DNA from: Bugula neritina
Taxonomy: Eukaryota > Bryozoa > Gymnolaemata > Cheilostomatida > Bugulidae
Direction of reading: 5' to 3'
NCBI GenBank assembly: GCA_964035545.1
Contig: OZ037766.1
Location: forward strand, 7,883,722 to 7,947,721
DNA length: 64,000 nt
Positions 45,884 to 58,000 of this stretch are shown in pieces. Below the pieces are notes generated by a model, which did no database searches, had not been told where the DNA came from, and saw nothing but the letters and a program-made list of their open reading frames with translations. The translations under genes and the position numbers were made by a program. Each line of letters opens with the position of its first letter. Positions within the stretch are counted from its first letter, which is position 1.

Positions 45884-48800
45884 TTATGAAGAAGTCTTCT
45901 TTACACGCCATACAGGCTTATCTGCCGTAGATACCGACATTCTTCTCATGTATGTAATATAGTCGCTGTCCTTTTCATCCTCATCCGCTGTATAGCCTCT
46001 CCATGGTCTAGAATCTGCGCTAACATTTATTAGAGATGTTGAGGGACGTCTGCCATTTAACCTCAATGAGCTGATGTCCAGTTCATCTGGGGTAGATTGT
46101 CCATGTTCAGCTATTAAGGAAGGCCGTCTATCCCTCCCTCGTTTGCTGTATGAGGACAAAGGCTGAGTAGACTGACGTCTTTGTGGACATGGAGGGAGAA
46201 GGGCTGATTTTATAGCACTAATTGCCAGACCTAATTATTAAACACAGTAAACATTATATAACCAGGAAACCTAAAGTTATAAATCATGCTATGAATAATA
46301 TATCATGCTTATTGGCCACCAAATTGTTTTACTGCTTTTTGGTAAATTATGGTAATGTAGAGCAGACAGTGTGTCTAAAAATAAAAAGCGTTTTACCAGC
46401 GTAGATATAAGTAGCACTAGAATTGCTATTTATATACCACATTACTAGAAAACCAGATGAGCTGATTGACTTTTATCTATAAACTTGTAAACACTCTATT
46501 TGCAAGCCGCTCAATAGTCTTGCACTGGCACTGCGCACACAATTCTTACATTTATTCAATTAGTTATGATTTCCACGCTTGTCAGCTTATGTTCTGTTAC
46601 TATAAGCTTCATAAAATACCTGCTTTGTCAGGAATGTGAAGTCTGTCAGAGTCTGTAATGTGCAGAGTCCCATCTCTTCCTTTAGAACCATATTGCAGCT
46701 TTACCGAGTCACCCATTCTTGCCTTTGTCGTAATCTTCATTATAGTTTTTAGCTAAAATTTTGAACATTTATTACATTACATTTATTATTTGGATATTTA
46801 TTACAGCACACTGATTAATTCTACACTGAATAATAATCCAGGGCATGGTAGAAATTGCCAATGGAGAGTGCCCTGTCACTGTGTGTATCACACATAACAT
46901 TTAAAACAAGAAAGAATATTATTTACAAACTATAGGCAAACAAATAAAAGGGTATTATAAAAACCCTACAATTTAACTTATTACTACAGCTAATGTCAAT
47001 GTATTATTGCCATTTACTTGACTGTGAGAAGACAGCAGCCTTTTTAAACCTCACAATTGCGATTCTTCTAGAATAAAATAGCGAGTCAGTCCTACGGAAA
47101 AATAGCTTTAGATTTTTATTATCTAAAAAAGATATTCACTATTTATTACATTTATGATAATGAACAAGTCAAATATTTGAGGGTTAAACCAAAAACAACA
47201 TTATATTCTCACAAACTGCTTGCTACTGTGAAATTGTTAATTTCATGAATGCATAATATATTAGGTTTATTTACACATATGATTTAACCATCTTTGTTTT
47301 GGTTTATTTTCATCAATATACATGTATGTAATAAGAAAGTAAGTAGAAATATGGGAGGTGATGATGAGACTTGAATGGGCCAATTCTAGCAAAACTTATG
47401 GAAATACAAATTATTGGAGATGTTTCAGTAAGTTTCAATGTATTGGCAGGATTAAACCTGAAAGTAATAAGAATATGAGAAAACTAGTTATATTACTCTT
47501 ACCAAAGTTCCAGTCTAGAAAATAAAATATTTTTTGACCAAAAACCTTTTGAACAATAGTTTATCAATGTAAAGTTTGAAAAGTAAAATAATTTTAACAT
47601 AAAAATCATTTTTCATATATAAACTAAATGGCATGCTAATTATGCAATGATATGTTTTTTATATTCTATTATACCAAATTTACTTAGCAGTTAAAAACTA
47701 TACCCCTCTATGTAATGAATTTATAGTAAAAGTATGATTCTATTTCTAGAATAAGAGAAGATGCAAAAAATCTAAAATATTGCACCAATTGCATATAGGT
47801 TTATCTTCTGTAGATATGCTATATAAATTTTGAAGGCTTACAAATGTTAAGGATAGGCTACAGGCAATCGATCTACTAAAACAGCGGGGAATATCATTGC
47901 TATATGTATAATGATATCGGCATGAGTTTCTTCAAATCAATTCATTTATTATAATATTGTCTTTTATAATATGAAAATCACTGTGATATTTATTTAAAAA
48001 TATATAAATTCAAGGAACGCTTTATTATTACTATAATATTTTGAATACACAGCTGTATTCATTTCAGAGCTCTTATCTAAACTCTGTGATATTTGAAATA
48101 TTAGTTTGCTTTGTCTATATATAAATAAAGTAATATTAAAATAAACTATTTATAAGGAAGTCACTAACTCATACCGTGTAATATTTATATATTTATTAAG
48201 CCATAGCATATCATAATTTAGAACAAATACAATTATAAAAGATTATAAAAGTACAAATACTCACAGGCCGTCTGCATCTCACAACCAGTTGATCTCTTTT
48301 GTCTGTGTATCTCAGAATGTAGAGATGAGTGTCTGTAACCATTATATGGCTAAAACAACACCACATGGTTCTTATTACATGCAGTCATAGAAAGAACCAG
48401 CTCTGAGTTTATCATTACTTTCGATTATCATTTTATATTATTGCTTCATCTTCAAGATAATTATTAATTTTGTCACTGCATTAATATACTTGACCGTTTA
48501 TTATATAGACTTGTATTTGGTACAATGCATATAACTGTTAATCACACTTAGCCTATAATAACAATATAGGTCTTTAGAGCACAAAATACTTTATTGTAAT
48601 ATGTAGTATTACACACACACGCACGCACACACGCACGCACGCATGCACGCACACACCCACACACACACACACATATTTAATATCTAATATCTATATTGTA
48701 ATTGGTGACTCATATAGAGCTTTTGGTAAAGTTTAGTAGCATCATAATATAATTCCTTACATAATATAACCACCGGATACTATATTGAGCTGCTATGCTT

Positions 48801-49522
48801 GCCTTATATCATATCTTTATTCTGGTACTCATGCAGAATATTCTGTATTATCAAGAGAAATATTATACTCTAATTCACCTGGGAACAAATTCAGCATTAT
48901 CTTTTATATGCTCACAACTGCAGTGAAACCTTATGAGTGACTTTCGCTCCCATTCAGCTAAATCAATAACAGTACCAAGTTCACTGCGCGAGTCCAACAC
49001 CCCTTCTCCTAAAATAAGCTGATGGAATTTACGATCATAGTATATATTTTATCTTTTCTCATATTATATGTGAATATTAGTTATTATTTAAATTGCATAC
49101 AGCATATCTAGATAATTACCAATATTCACAAATATATTTTCAAACTCTTGCTAGGAAATTGATATAAAAAAATATTGCATTATGGAACTGTTAGAGCTGC
49201 TAAAAATTGCAAGTAAAAGGACATTTACAATTAAACCATCACTGCTAGATTAATATTGTTAAATTCATGTATACTGAAATTAATGAATTGGTACGGTTTT
49301 GTAACAGCTGTAAGTATAGTTTATTGTGCGAAGAGATAAAAACATTTTATTTTCTAGTCACTAACATTTGGTGTTACATATTACACATGAATGAAGACAG
49401 AGTATGATTCTCATAGACAACTGACCTTCTAATGTAACCAGATACTGTGCCGATTTTCTAGTTTCAAGCTTCTTCTTCACTCTTGTAAATTGACAAGGAG
49501 TTTTACTGCTTAATTCTGACAT
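45884..49522 (-). CDS. Protein resembling the TBC1D23 C-terminal domain only (263 aa)
   Basis: Five exons join in phase: 49522-49426, 49008-48879, 48349-48265, 46752-46620 and 46230-45884 (stop TAA). Motifs in order are LDSRSELGTVIDLAEWERKS, HIMVTDTHLYILRYTDKRDQ, CRRPLKTIMKITTKARMGD, VKLQYGS, LHITDSDRLHIPDKAG and LAISAIKSAL. This matches my memory of the PH-like C-terminal domain of TBC1D23 (a THL-LR box, RRPLSSIVKITSKKK, ITFKYG, RFLIPNAG). In TBC1D23 that domain binds the WASH subunit FAM21 at the trans-Golgi for endosome-vesicle capture. No TBC or rhodanese exons were found upstream to 52 kb, and a stop lies in frame before the chosen ATG. The last 90 residues are Ser/Arg-rich (RGRDRRPSLIAEHG, YITYMRRMS), likely disordered and phosphorylated. 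The family call is tentative; the exon chain is firm. Confidence 0.6.
48611..48673. repeat. (CA)n microsatellite with CG interruptions
   Basis: ACACAC runs interrupted by GCAC units, within an intron of the TBC1D23-like gene. Confidence 0.95.
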
Positions 49523-51257
49523 TGTTGAAAGCTCTTTGCTTTGTGAAATAACAGAAAAATAGTTTCCCTTCAATATAGATAGCTTCTGGGATACTATCTA
49601 TTTTAGTTACCAAGAACTTTCACTACTTGACAGAATTATGAATCACTCCAACTATTATTACACTTGCCACTGGTCTCAATGCAATAATGTAACTGGCCCA
49701 TTAGCATAATTGACTGAGTTGTTTGTGTATGCTAAACATTGATTTCTTCTACCAGAGAAACTATGAATAACAAAACAGAGTAGTGCATTGCCGTAGAGCT
49801 CAAATCCAAAATACAACCAGATAAACCTTTCTTAGAACATATTTACATTTACAAAGTATAATATTTTGGTTTGAAGCTCAGAATAATTTCATGATAACAT
49901 TATTCTATCAGTTATATTTGGTATCATCAAAGCTCATAAGTAAATGCCAGTTATAAGTTTAAATGGCTCACAAATGGTATATTCTAAATGCTAGTTAGCT
50001 AACAATAGAAGAGAATTTGTTTTGCTGCAAGTTTTATATTATAAAGTTGGTACAGTATAATAGACGGAATTTGCACTCAAAAGATCATCTTTAGCTAGGT
50101 TACTAGATGATGCAAATTGCCACAATTAGTAACATGAAACTAATAATTAGCAATTGGCTTTTGAAACTGCAACGGCAATCTGTTATATGAATAGCATTGT
50201 GAACAAAAATTATGGTGACCAGTTATTAACCAGTTTTTGGTAGATATATGATGATATTACAGTCAAGTTGCATAACATGTTTTCATAATAATGATAATAA
50301 AATAATATAATATTATGGTTGATGTAGATTGTGCAAACTGATATTCGACAAGAATTTGGGGAAATATAATAAATATAACTGAAGTATAGGCTATACCCAA
50401 GCCCATCTTAAAAATTTGAATGTTCACAAATAAAAAGTTCAAGCTAGGAACTCGTTTGTTTAATGAGAGTACATGTTCATGGTTCTGGTCTTTCTATTCA
50501 AGCTGCAAAATACAAATTCATTTAGCTTGTTGCTTTTTAAAAGATTGATGACTGATTTGATTTCAATTTTGCTAGCTAAGTAGGTGGTACCTAATCTGAT
50601 TTTGTATAATAAGGTGTGTATTTCATCTGCATGTCCTACGTATTACCAGCTGGAACACACTCTATCATCCTAACCATGCTTAATTTTTGCTTAATGTAAC
50701 TTACTAAAGTAACTTAGACCTATTATAGGGCTATACCAGAGGCTACTTAAGCCATGTAGGTAAATTGTAAATCAATGGTCTAGGTATCCCTGAAGGACTT
50801 GTAATGACTTACAAGGGCTACAAGTGCAATAATGGTAGTGGCAATTATATACCATCAGCTGAATCATACTTGCGCTTGAACCAACTATCACATATTTTTC
50901 ATTACAGTTTTAAACTCTAGAAATAAAAATGCATGTAGATAACTATGCTGTATATTTTAAAAAGAAGTTGTGCTACGAAAATTACATAACTAGCAAAGCC
51001 TTATGCGAATTTTTGCATAAAGTTGTACATGATATTTGCAAGTGCCTGCATAATAATTATAATAATACTATAAAGCATTATAAATTAAAACGCATGCTTT
51101 TGTCTGCTAAACCCATATACAGATAACATGGTTTGCAATTAATCTGCTATATATACTTTATATGACTATAATTACGATTTGTAAAAGCTTTTGTATATAT
51201 GAACTGTGTTGCAGAAACTTTACAACATGCATGCTTGTAGTATAAATCTAAATGGTA

Positions 51258-51258
<1 letters not shown>

Positions 51259-51321
<63 letters not shown>
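51259..51321. repeat. (TA)n microsatellite
   Basis: About 31 TA units, followed by a short TATATG/GTATAT variant run to about 51362. Confidence 0.95.
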
Positions 51322-52330
51322 GGTATGTATATATATATGTATATGTATATGTATATGTATATACTTATTTACATACTTATGCATGCATTCTGCAGAATGT
51401 GGGAAATGCATCGGCCATCATCTTACTCCAATAGAATTTTTAATAGTAGCAAAATTCAACTTCTGTAATGATAGAAAATTTGTCACTTATAGTGTTTAGC
51501 TTTTTAATAACTTAGATAGTCATATGCTTTTAGAGTTTGTGTCACTTTTTCTATATCTTAGTTTCTTTGTACAATTCGACAATTTAAAATAAGTGCCACT
51601 TTTCGAAAGTTGGTGGACTTTCTTTTAGCTGATGAACTGTTATTGCATGCTAGAAAAAGTTGATAGGCTTTTATATATTATGTTTTATAGACTTTAAATC
51701 AAATTTATCAAACGCTAGAATCACTATTTCTTATGATCTACTAGTTAACTTCTAAGAGTGTAGCAAGATAAAAGAGTGTTGTGATTATAATTGTTGAAGT
51801 TTAAAATTATAATTTCATTGAAAATATATTTGATTAATGTTGTTGAAAAAATTTCAAACACAGGTCACCTGTTCGATGATGCTACTTATATAACCATTTT
51901 GGCTACAAATACACTGCCTATTTAAATATCATTGATTATTATAAGTGCTATTGGCATAATTTACATTTTATAACTTTGGATATTATAAAAAGAGTTTTCC
52001 TCTCCGTTGTTAAAAGTGTTTTCTTTAGCCCTAAGAATACGTCTTTTAGTGCAAACATTCAATCGGGGGCTCTCACGAGATGGACGTATTGAGTTGCAGG
52101 TCTACATTGTCAATATAAATAATATTATTGGAACCTCGACAGACTTATTAGTCCTTGAACTTGATTGCTGCAACTGGCAAACAATAATTATTTGCAATTG
52201 TGAATTACATAATAAATATTTATAATTAATAATTCCATTATTATTGCCATTACTATGAGTGAAATTAAATATTTTTACAGCTATTCATATTGAATATAAA
52301 CCGTTTTTTCAAGTTCATATTAATTGTATA

Positions 52331-52750
52331 CTATGAGTATTACTATTAGTATTACTATTACTATTACTATTACTATTAGTATTAGTATTACTCTATTAGT
52401 ATTACTATTAGTATTAATAGTATTAGTATTACTATTACTATTAGTATTAGACATTACTATTAGATTTAGTATTAGTATTATTATAACTCTAAGCAATAAA
52501 GAAAAGTATTACTCATTAGTATTAGTATTACTATGATACTGTAATAGTAATAGTATTGTAATTGAGTTCTTATAACTTATTCAATGATTCATATTGACAA
52601 TCAGTATGGGTATCACAATCAGTGACCAGTGGTGATATTGATCGTCATAGTGAAAGTAATGTAGTAGTAATACTAATAGGCAATTGATATTACGCTAGCA
52701 GTTTACTATTACTAATAGTATGATTATTACTATAACTAATACTAATAGAA
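52331..52750. repeat. ATTAST low-complexity satellite
   Basis: Alternating ATTACT and ATTAGT units to about 52535, then mixed sequence with complementary AATACTAATAG and ACTAATACTAATAG units near 52668-52750, so parts are inverted relative to each other. Confidence 0.8.
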
Positions 52751-52849
52751 TAGAATAGAAGTTTAGGCATCTTCTTTTTTGGTTATAGGCTCATTATGGT
52801 TATTATAATCTTTATATTGATTAGATTTCAATTTATATAATAATAATCA

Positions 52850-53063
52850 AGGAAGTAGTCGTGGTCTAGGGGTTAGAGCGTTTGCCTAGTGAACACGAGG
52901 TCATGGGCTCGAGCCCGGACAAAGGCCATTGGTGATGTTAGGAGGAGCATCCAGTCATAATTGCTCTTGTGCCTCATTTAAATAAGTCCTTAGCCCGCTT
53001 TAACAAAAACCCTTTCTACCAGGGGTTTCTCACAGGTATAGTGACTATAAACTTGCGTGAGTT
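52850..53063 (+). mobile_element. tRNA-derived SINE
   Basis: The head has RNA polymerase III promoter boxes: box A TGGTCTAGGGGTTAGAGCG at about 52872 and a box B GGGCTCGAGCCC at about 52906, spaced as in a tRNA. The tRNA fold itself is degenerate. The roughly 214-bp unit is flanked by an exact 18-bp direct repeat, TTTATATAATAATAATCA (52832-52849 and 53064-53081), a typical LINE-mediated target duplication. The body has a small hairpin (ACCCTTTCTACCAGGGGT) near its 3' end. The perfect duplication implies a recent insertion. Confidence 0.85.
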
Positions 53064-53198
53064 TTTATATAATAATAATCAGTATCAATATTTCATGTGA
53101 AGATATAAATTTTTATAATAGTTATAATGTAAATATTTATCAGTTTCATTTCACATATTTCTATTTTAATAAAAAATGTACTCTTGGTTATTAGCACA

Positions 53199-54400
53199 AT
53201 GCCCTCTAGTAAAGATAGTGACTCTCGATCTCAGTCTGTGCCTGAAAAAAGTTTCCAGAATGAGGCTAAGCCAGTAAAGTTTGAGTATTTACCTCCAACA
53301 CCTGACATGAGAAGTGCACTAGACCTGATGGATGGAGAAACAACTAAAGAGAAATTTATTCGAAAGTTTTCTGAACAGCCATTAATACCAATTGGTGAGT
53401 GAATAGGATAACGGCGCCGAGTCTTTTCTGTAAAAATAAGGCTGAGTGAAACTTGAAGTAGTATGACAAACCTAGCTCACAAATAGTTGCTTTCAGTCAT
53501 TTGCAGAAACCAAACCAGCACTAAAATAAGTTGAGAATAAAGATTATATTCAAGGCTTAAATTTTGTATAATTTATGTTCTACTTGGAAATTTTATAGCA
53601 GAACTTTTACTTTAGCTTTACTCTTATTGGTGGTACTGGTATTAAAGGCATTGGGAGATCTTGCATCAATTTCAATACTAAGTTAATTCCTAACAATAAA
53701 TGACAATGTTAGCTTTTTGTCCTCATTTTATAAAATGAATTTGAGCAATAAAAAAATTAATTTTCATATAAATTTTGAGCAGAGATAATTAAGTATGTTG
53801 CATGGTGCTTGAACAATTTCGAACAGTCATAATCTTCCACAACACTTTGCATAACTTTCATAGTGACACTGTTTCTGGCATGTATTCTACAGACTTAATA
53901 GATCCTTTTTAAAGAGGTAAAGTACTGTAACCAGTGTATTGGTGGATTGTAAGAAGCTTGCCCTCTTTATTAAGGATTAAACTTAGGTAAACCTTTTTCC
54001 TTCACCTCACCAAGTAACATAGCTATGTTAATTGGAGTTGTCATACGTTTTTAATTTGGGAGTTTTCTTCTATAGAAAACTTGTAGCTTTGAAAAACAAT
54101 TTCAGGTTGGCTTTTCAAATACTGAATCTGTAACTCTTCATTTGCATGTAGTTTTTGAAATTTGATCATGTTGCTAGAAAGTTGGTTAGTGTACTGTGCA
54201 TCAGAATATAAACATAATTTGTAGGTTGTGGTTTGACAGCTACTGCTTTGGGTTATGGACTGATACAGATGAAAACTGGCAACCAGTTTATGTCTCAAAG
54301 AATGATGAGATTACGTATTTTGGCTCAAGGTTTTACAGTCATAGCTTGCTTAGTTGGAGTTTTACATACTGCTAAAAGTAAACGTTCTTCTGTCACATAA
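53199..54400 (+). CDS. HIGD2A: HIG1 domain protein, HIGD2A-type
   Basis: Two exons, 53199-53394 and 54225-54400, join in phase to 123 aa. HIGD2A/Rcf-type proteins are mitochondrial inner-membrane factors for cytochrome c oxidase and supercomplex assembly. KEKFIRKFSEQPLIPIG at the end of exon 1 matches KEKFVRKTRENPVVPIG of human HIGD2A. The first membrane segment is GCGLTATALGYGLIQM. The loop has SQRMMRLRILAQGFTV, which satisfies the QX3RXRX3Q signature of type 2 HIG1 domains. The second membrane segment is VIACLVGVLHTA. The ATG at 53199 is the first in frame after the acceptor GGTTATTAG. The gene converges on the gelsolin gene, whose stop lies 340 bp away. Confidence 0.9.
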
Positions 54401-54555
54401 ATTTATGAAGAGTTTACTAGGCTTTAATTTTTAGCAAATAATTCTCTAATTTTTTATAGTTGAAATATTTTCACCATTTTATTAGATAAGAATGAATAGA
54501 AGCAACATTGTTAACAAATATAACATGACAAAGTTTGAGGCTGTTACAGATCTAA

Positions 54556-55030
54556 CTTATTTTTATTGCTAAGCGTATCTATAAGGTATAATGTTCATAA
54601 TTGTTAAAATAATGACATCATCTTTATAAAGGTGTGATAACAAAAGCTAAAAGATAATTGAAATGACACTTTTTTAATTTTAAATACTTAAAAAATTAAT
54701 GCAGAGAAAATGGTTCAGATTTCTTTATGGAAATGTTCTAAGCAGCAAGAATCTCTTCTAGAAGTTCTGACCTCTGGCCCTCGCTCAGTACTGTGAAAGA
54801 GGCGAGAGGGTTAGCGCACTGCATCCCGTAGGTCTGTAAAACGTAAACAATTACAAGAATCCAGAAAAAATGTTGCATTACTTGAAGAAAAATTATTAGA
54901 GGGAAATAGCTAATAAATGGATTCTGAATATATCAACATAAGTACTAGCCAGTGTGGAAACATATTTTATGCATAATCTGCCAACTACAAACTTAACATA
55001 GCGGTGAGGTTGGTGTTGGTGTGAAGGAGC
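54556..55030. repeat. Left copy of a tandemly duplicated gelsolin 3' end
   Basis: This segment, covering the 3' flank, last exon and the following intron, is closely repeated at about 63530-64000 in the same orientation. Shared landmarks are CTTTATAAAGGTGTGATAAC, GCCCTCGCTCAGTACTGTGA, TTTTATGCATAATCTGCCAA and GCGGTGAGGTTGGTGTTGGT, with scattered substitutions between them. Confidence 0.85.
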
Positions 55031-58000
55031 TTATCACTGCCCCCACCTTACATAATCACTTGATAAGTACTACATTCATACCCACAAGGAAAGACAGAAA
55101 TTATAAAACAGGAGGTATTTCAGGGATAAGACAGAAGAGGGTTAAACAAAAGGAAAGGTGACACAGAGTCGGTTAGCAAATCACCACAAGCTGCAAGCAA
55201 ATAGCCCATCAAATGTTAGCTACACATTGAAAGTAGCAATGCGACATACACATATTACTGCTTTATGCTAAAGTTTTTTCCAAAACTTTACAACGTTGTC
55301 CTTCTTTGACCACAGAAACAGGGTCAAGAGCACGATCAGCAGAGGTCAGCAGAAAGTTCTGTAGAGCAACGAGAAACAAAACTAGGGGTAACAAGAAGCC
55401 ACTCTAATGCATAGATATAGGAGAAGAAATATAAATTTATCAAAGTAGACAAAATATAATGTTTTCACATAACTTGAGTTTTTTAAAGTTATCTAAAATA
55501 CATTATTATTTGAAATACAAAAGCACAAAAACTTGCAAAATGCACTATCACAAAGTTTATGCAAATATTTGACAAGCACATGATTGGTCAACAAGCATGG
55601 TGTTCACACAAAATGGGTGGCACAAACTTTCCTAGAAAATGAAATGATCGAGGATAAGGAATTAATGATCTAAACTAGTGTATTCAATACCTACAAATAT
55701 CAAACTATCGTTTAATCTAATGACAACCTTTTGAGAAGTACGGTAATCAATTTTCCTTCTACAATGGTTTTTCGCATTCTAAAACTTATTTCATGAATGC
55801 AGCCAGAATTTTAGTAAAAGCCACGCGAAGAGTTGAAGTTGTAGAAATTTATAGTAACTAATTTTTAGCTATCTTTTTAATTATACCTAATGTGATACCC
55901 AGCATAATAAGTACATCTAAACTGTACTTAAACTTCACCAGAAACTTACATGAGCATACTGAAGACCACATTTCTTTTCTGCAGAGGATGCATTAGCACC
56001 CACCCAAACAACAACATCACATCCAGTGTCGACAATAAATGCATCCTGCAAATAATAGAAAATATAATAACTGTATGTGTCCCACACTGCACTGTAGATT
56101 AATGTGTACTTAATATTATTATCATCTATATATGTATCTAGAGAAAGTATCTAATTTGTGTAGGAAGTAACATCTATTAAGGTCGCTATATTTCAAAGCC
56201 TTAGATTACAGTTAACACATTGTTGTTAGAGGACTAATTTCTAATTTTTGCTACATACATTATTAAGTAAGTACAAGCACTCGTAGATGAAAACCTCTAT
56301 CTTATTTGCACATTGTTAACTCCAATGATTAATTTGAAGAGCAGACAATTACACCTTACATACTTTAGTAAAGAATACACATAATATACATGTATAAAAT
56401 AAGTTCATCTGCATTACTATACTGTAGACGTACATTAGTGTCGAGGGAGTCCTTAGAGAATGTTCCCTCAGCAACCAATTCAAAGTTCATATTTCCAGAT
56501 GCATCCGAAAGTCTGAAATGACATTTTCCAAACATGTTATTCAGCTTAAAAGTCCAACACTTACAATACTAAGTAAAAGGTGTGCATTGCATATTTACAG
56601 AGTTGTGAAAATGCAACGTTTCTCATTACAGAGTGTCTCTATGCAATTGCTTATTTATTCCGAATGGCTCACATTTCCTTCTTTTTGATGATAACCTGTT
56701 TAATGCTTATAATATAAATATGAAACTCATATATGCACTCTATGCATAGCTGTGACGGCAATTATTGCAGTCCTACACAGATAAAGGATAGGCAAGTCAT
56801 ACTTGTAGAGTTTTTTCACATTTCCAGATCGATCTACAGTAGTCTCCTCTTCTACATCACATTCTTCAATGGTCAGTTTCTCATAGAACTCATGCTAAAG
56901 TATAGAACAACATGGATGAATTTTGTTGTACTATCCAATGCATATAAACAGTCTACAATATAGATAACTTCACTGCTTTAATTGCTATGTTGTCTATCGC
57001 TAAAATGATACTGTATATTTAGTCTTTGAATAATAGTTAATGTTTCTAATAACGATTGAGATGATGCTAATGATGAGATGTGAGCAGTAGAATAGAAAGA
57101 CTTGGAAGGGATAGAGAAATTATTTAGACTATTTGATAAACTGTACTATATATTGTTACTCGCATTAAAAAACTCATTTAGAGTCAATAATTAAAACACC
57201 AACAACAAAAATAGTTTTGTCAAGCATTTCATAAAATATCTGATCAGGACTGGAATATAACATAAAAAATTACTCTTAATGAAACAATGGGAGGTTTAGT
57301 ATTTTAAATAGCCTACACTATTTATAAATCTACTCTCTTAGCGTCAACTATAGTGACCAGGAACATATTGCTTTCAGAAATGAGTTGCTGTATTTATTCA
57401 GTAAAAGCATAATTATGATTAGCTGCACACTGGTTAGGCCTACACCCATTTCACCCAGTTGCCAGCATAATTTTAACTTTTTAAACAGCTTTAGAATTTA
57501 TGGAGGTAATCTTTCACATCAAAACCACAAGATAGAATTTTAACTGTAATTAGCAACTATCTTCATAAGAACGCACATCAGCTATACAGTAGGCTTATAA
57601 CTCTAACTAAACACAATACTCAGTACTCTACCAACCAGGCAATACTACTTACAGTCTCAGGGGTAGAGTCTTCCTCCAGGACATCAGTCTTAGCTCTTCC
57701 TCGCTCACTCTCCAGTTGTTGGCAATATGCAGCAGCATTGTACTTTTCATCCTGCAAGGTGTATAATAAACAAGCTATACCTAGACTTGTATAGTAACTG
57801 TAGAATAATGTATTAGCAGTAGAATATCTCCAAGTATACCTTAGCAGACTAGCTATTTGTGTGTGCAAATAATATATGTCAATGTTATTAGCTGTATTGC
57901 TAGTCACTTTTCTACCAAGATCTCATACCAATATAATATACAGAGAACTAACAATATTTATATTAATTTATCTATAGTTTCAAATTTCATAGATAACAAA

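Larger units (their letters stand above)
49600..53198. other. Gene-poor interval upstream of TBC1D23-like gene and HIGD2A
   Basis: No coding exons recognised on either strand. It holds a TA microsatellite, an ATTAST satellite and a SINE, listed separately. Promoters of the two divergent flanking genes are expected but not identified. Confidence 0.55.

Noticed and set aside
52850-52925. Functional tRNA gene
   Set aside because: Promoter boxes are present but arms do not pair as a full cloverleaf, and the unit continues to a SINE with target duplication.
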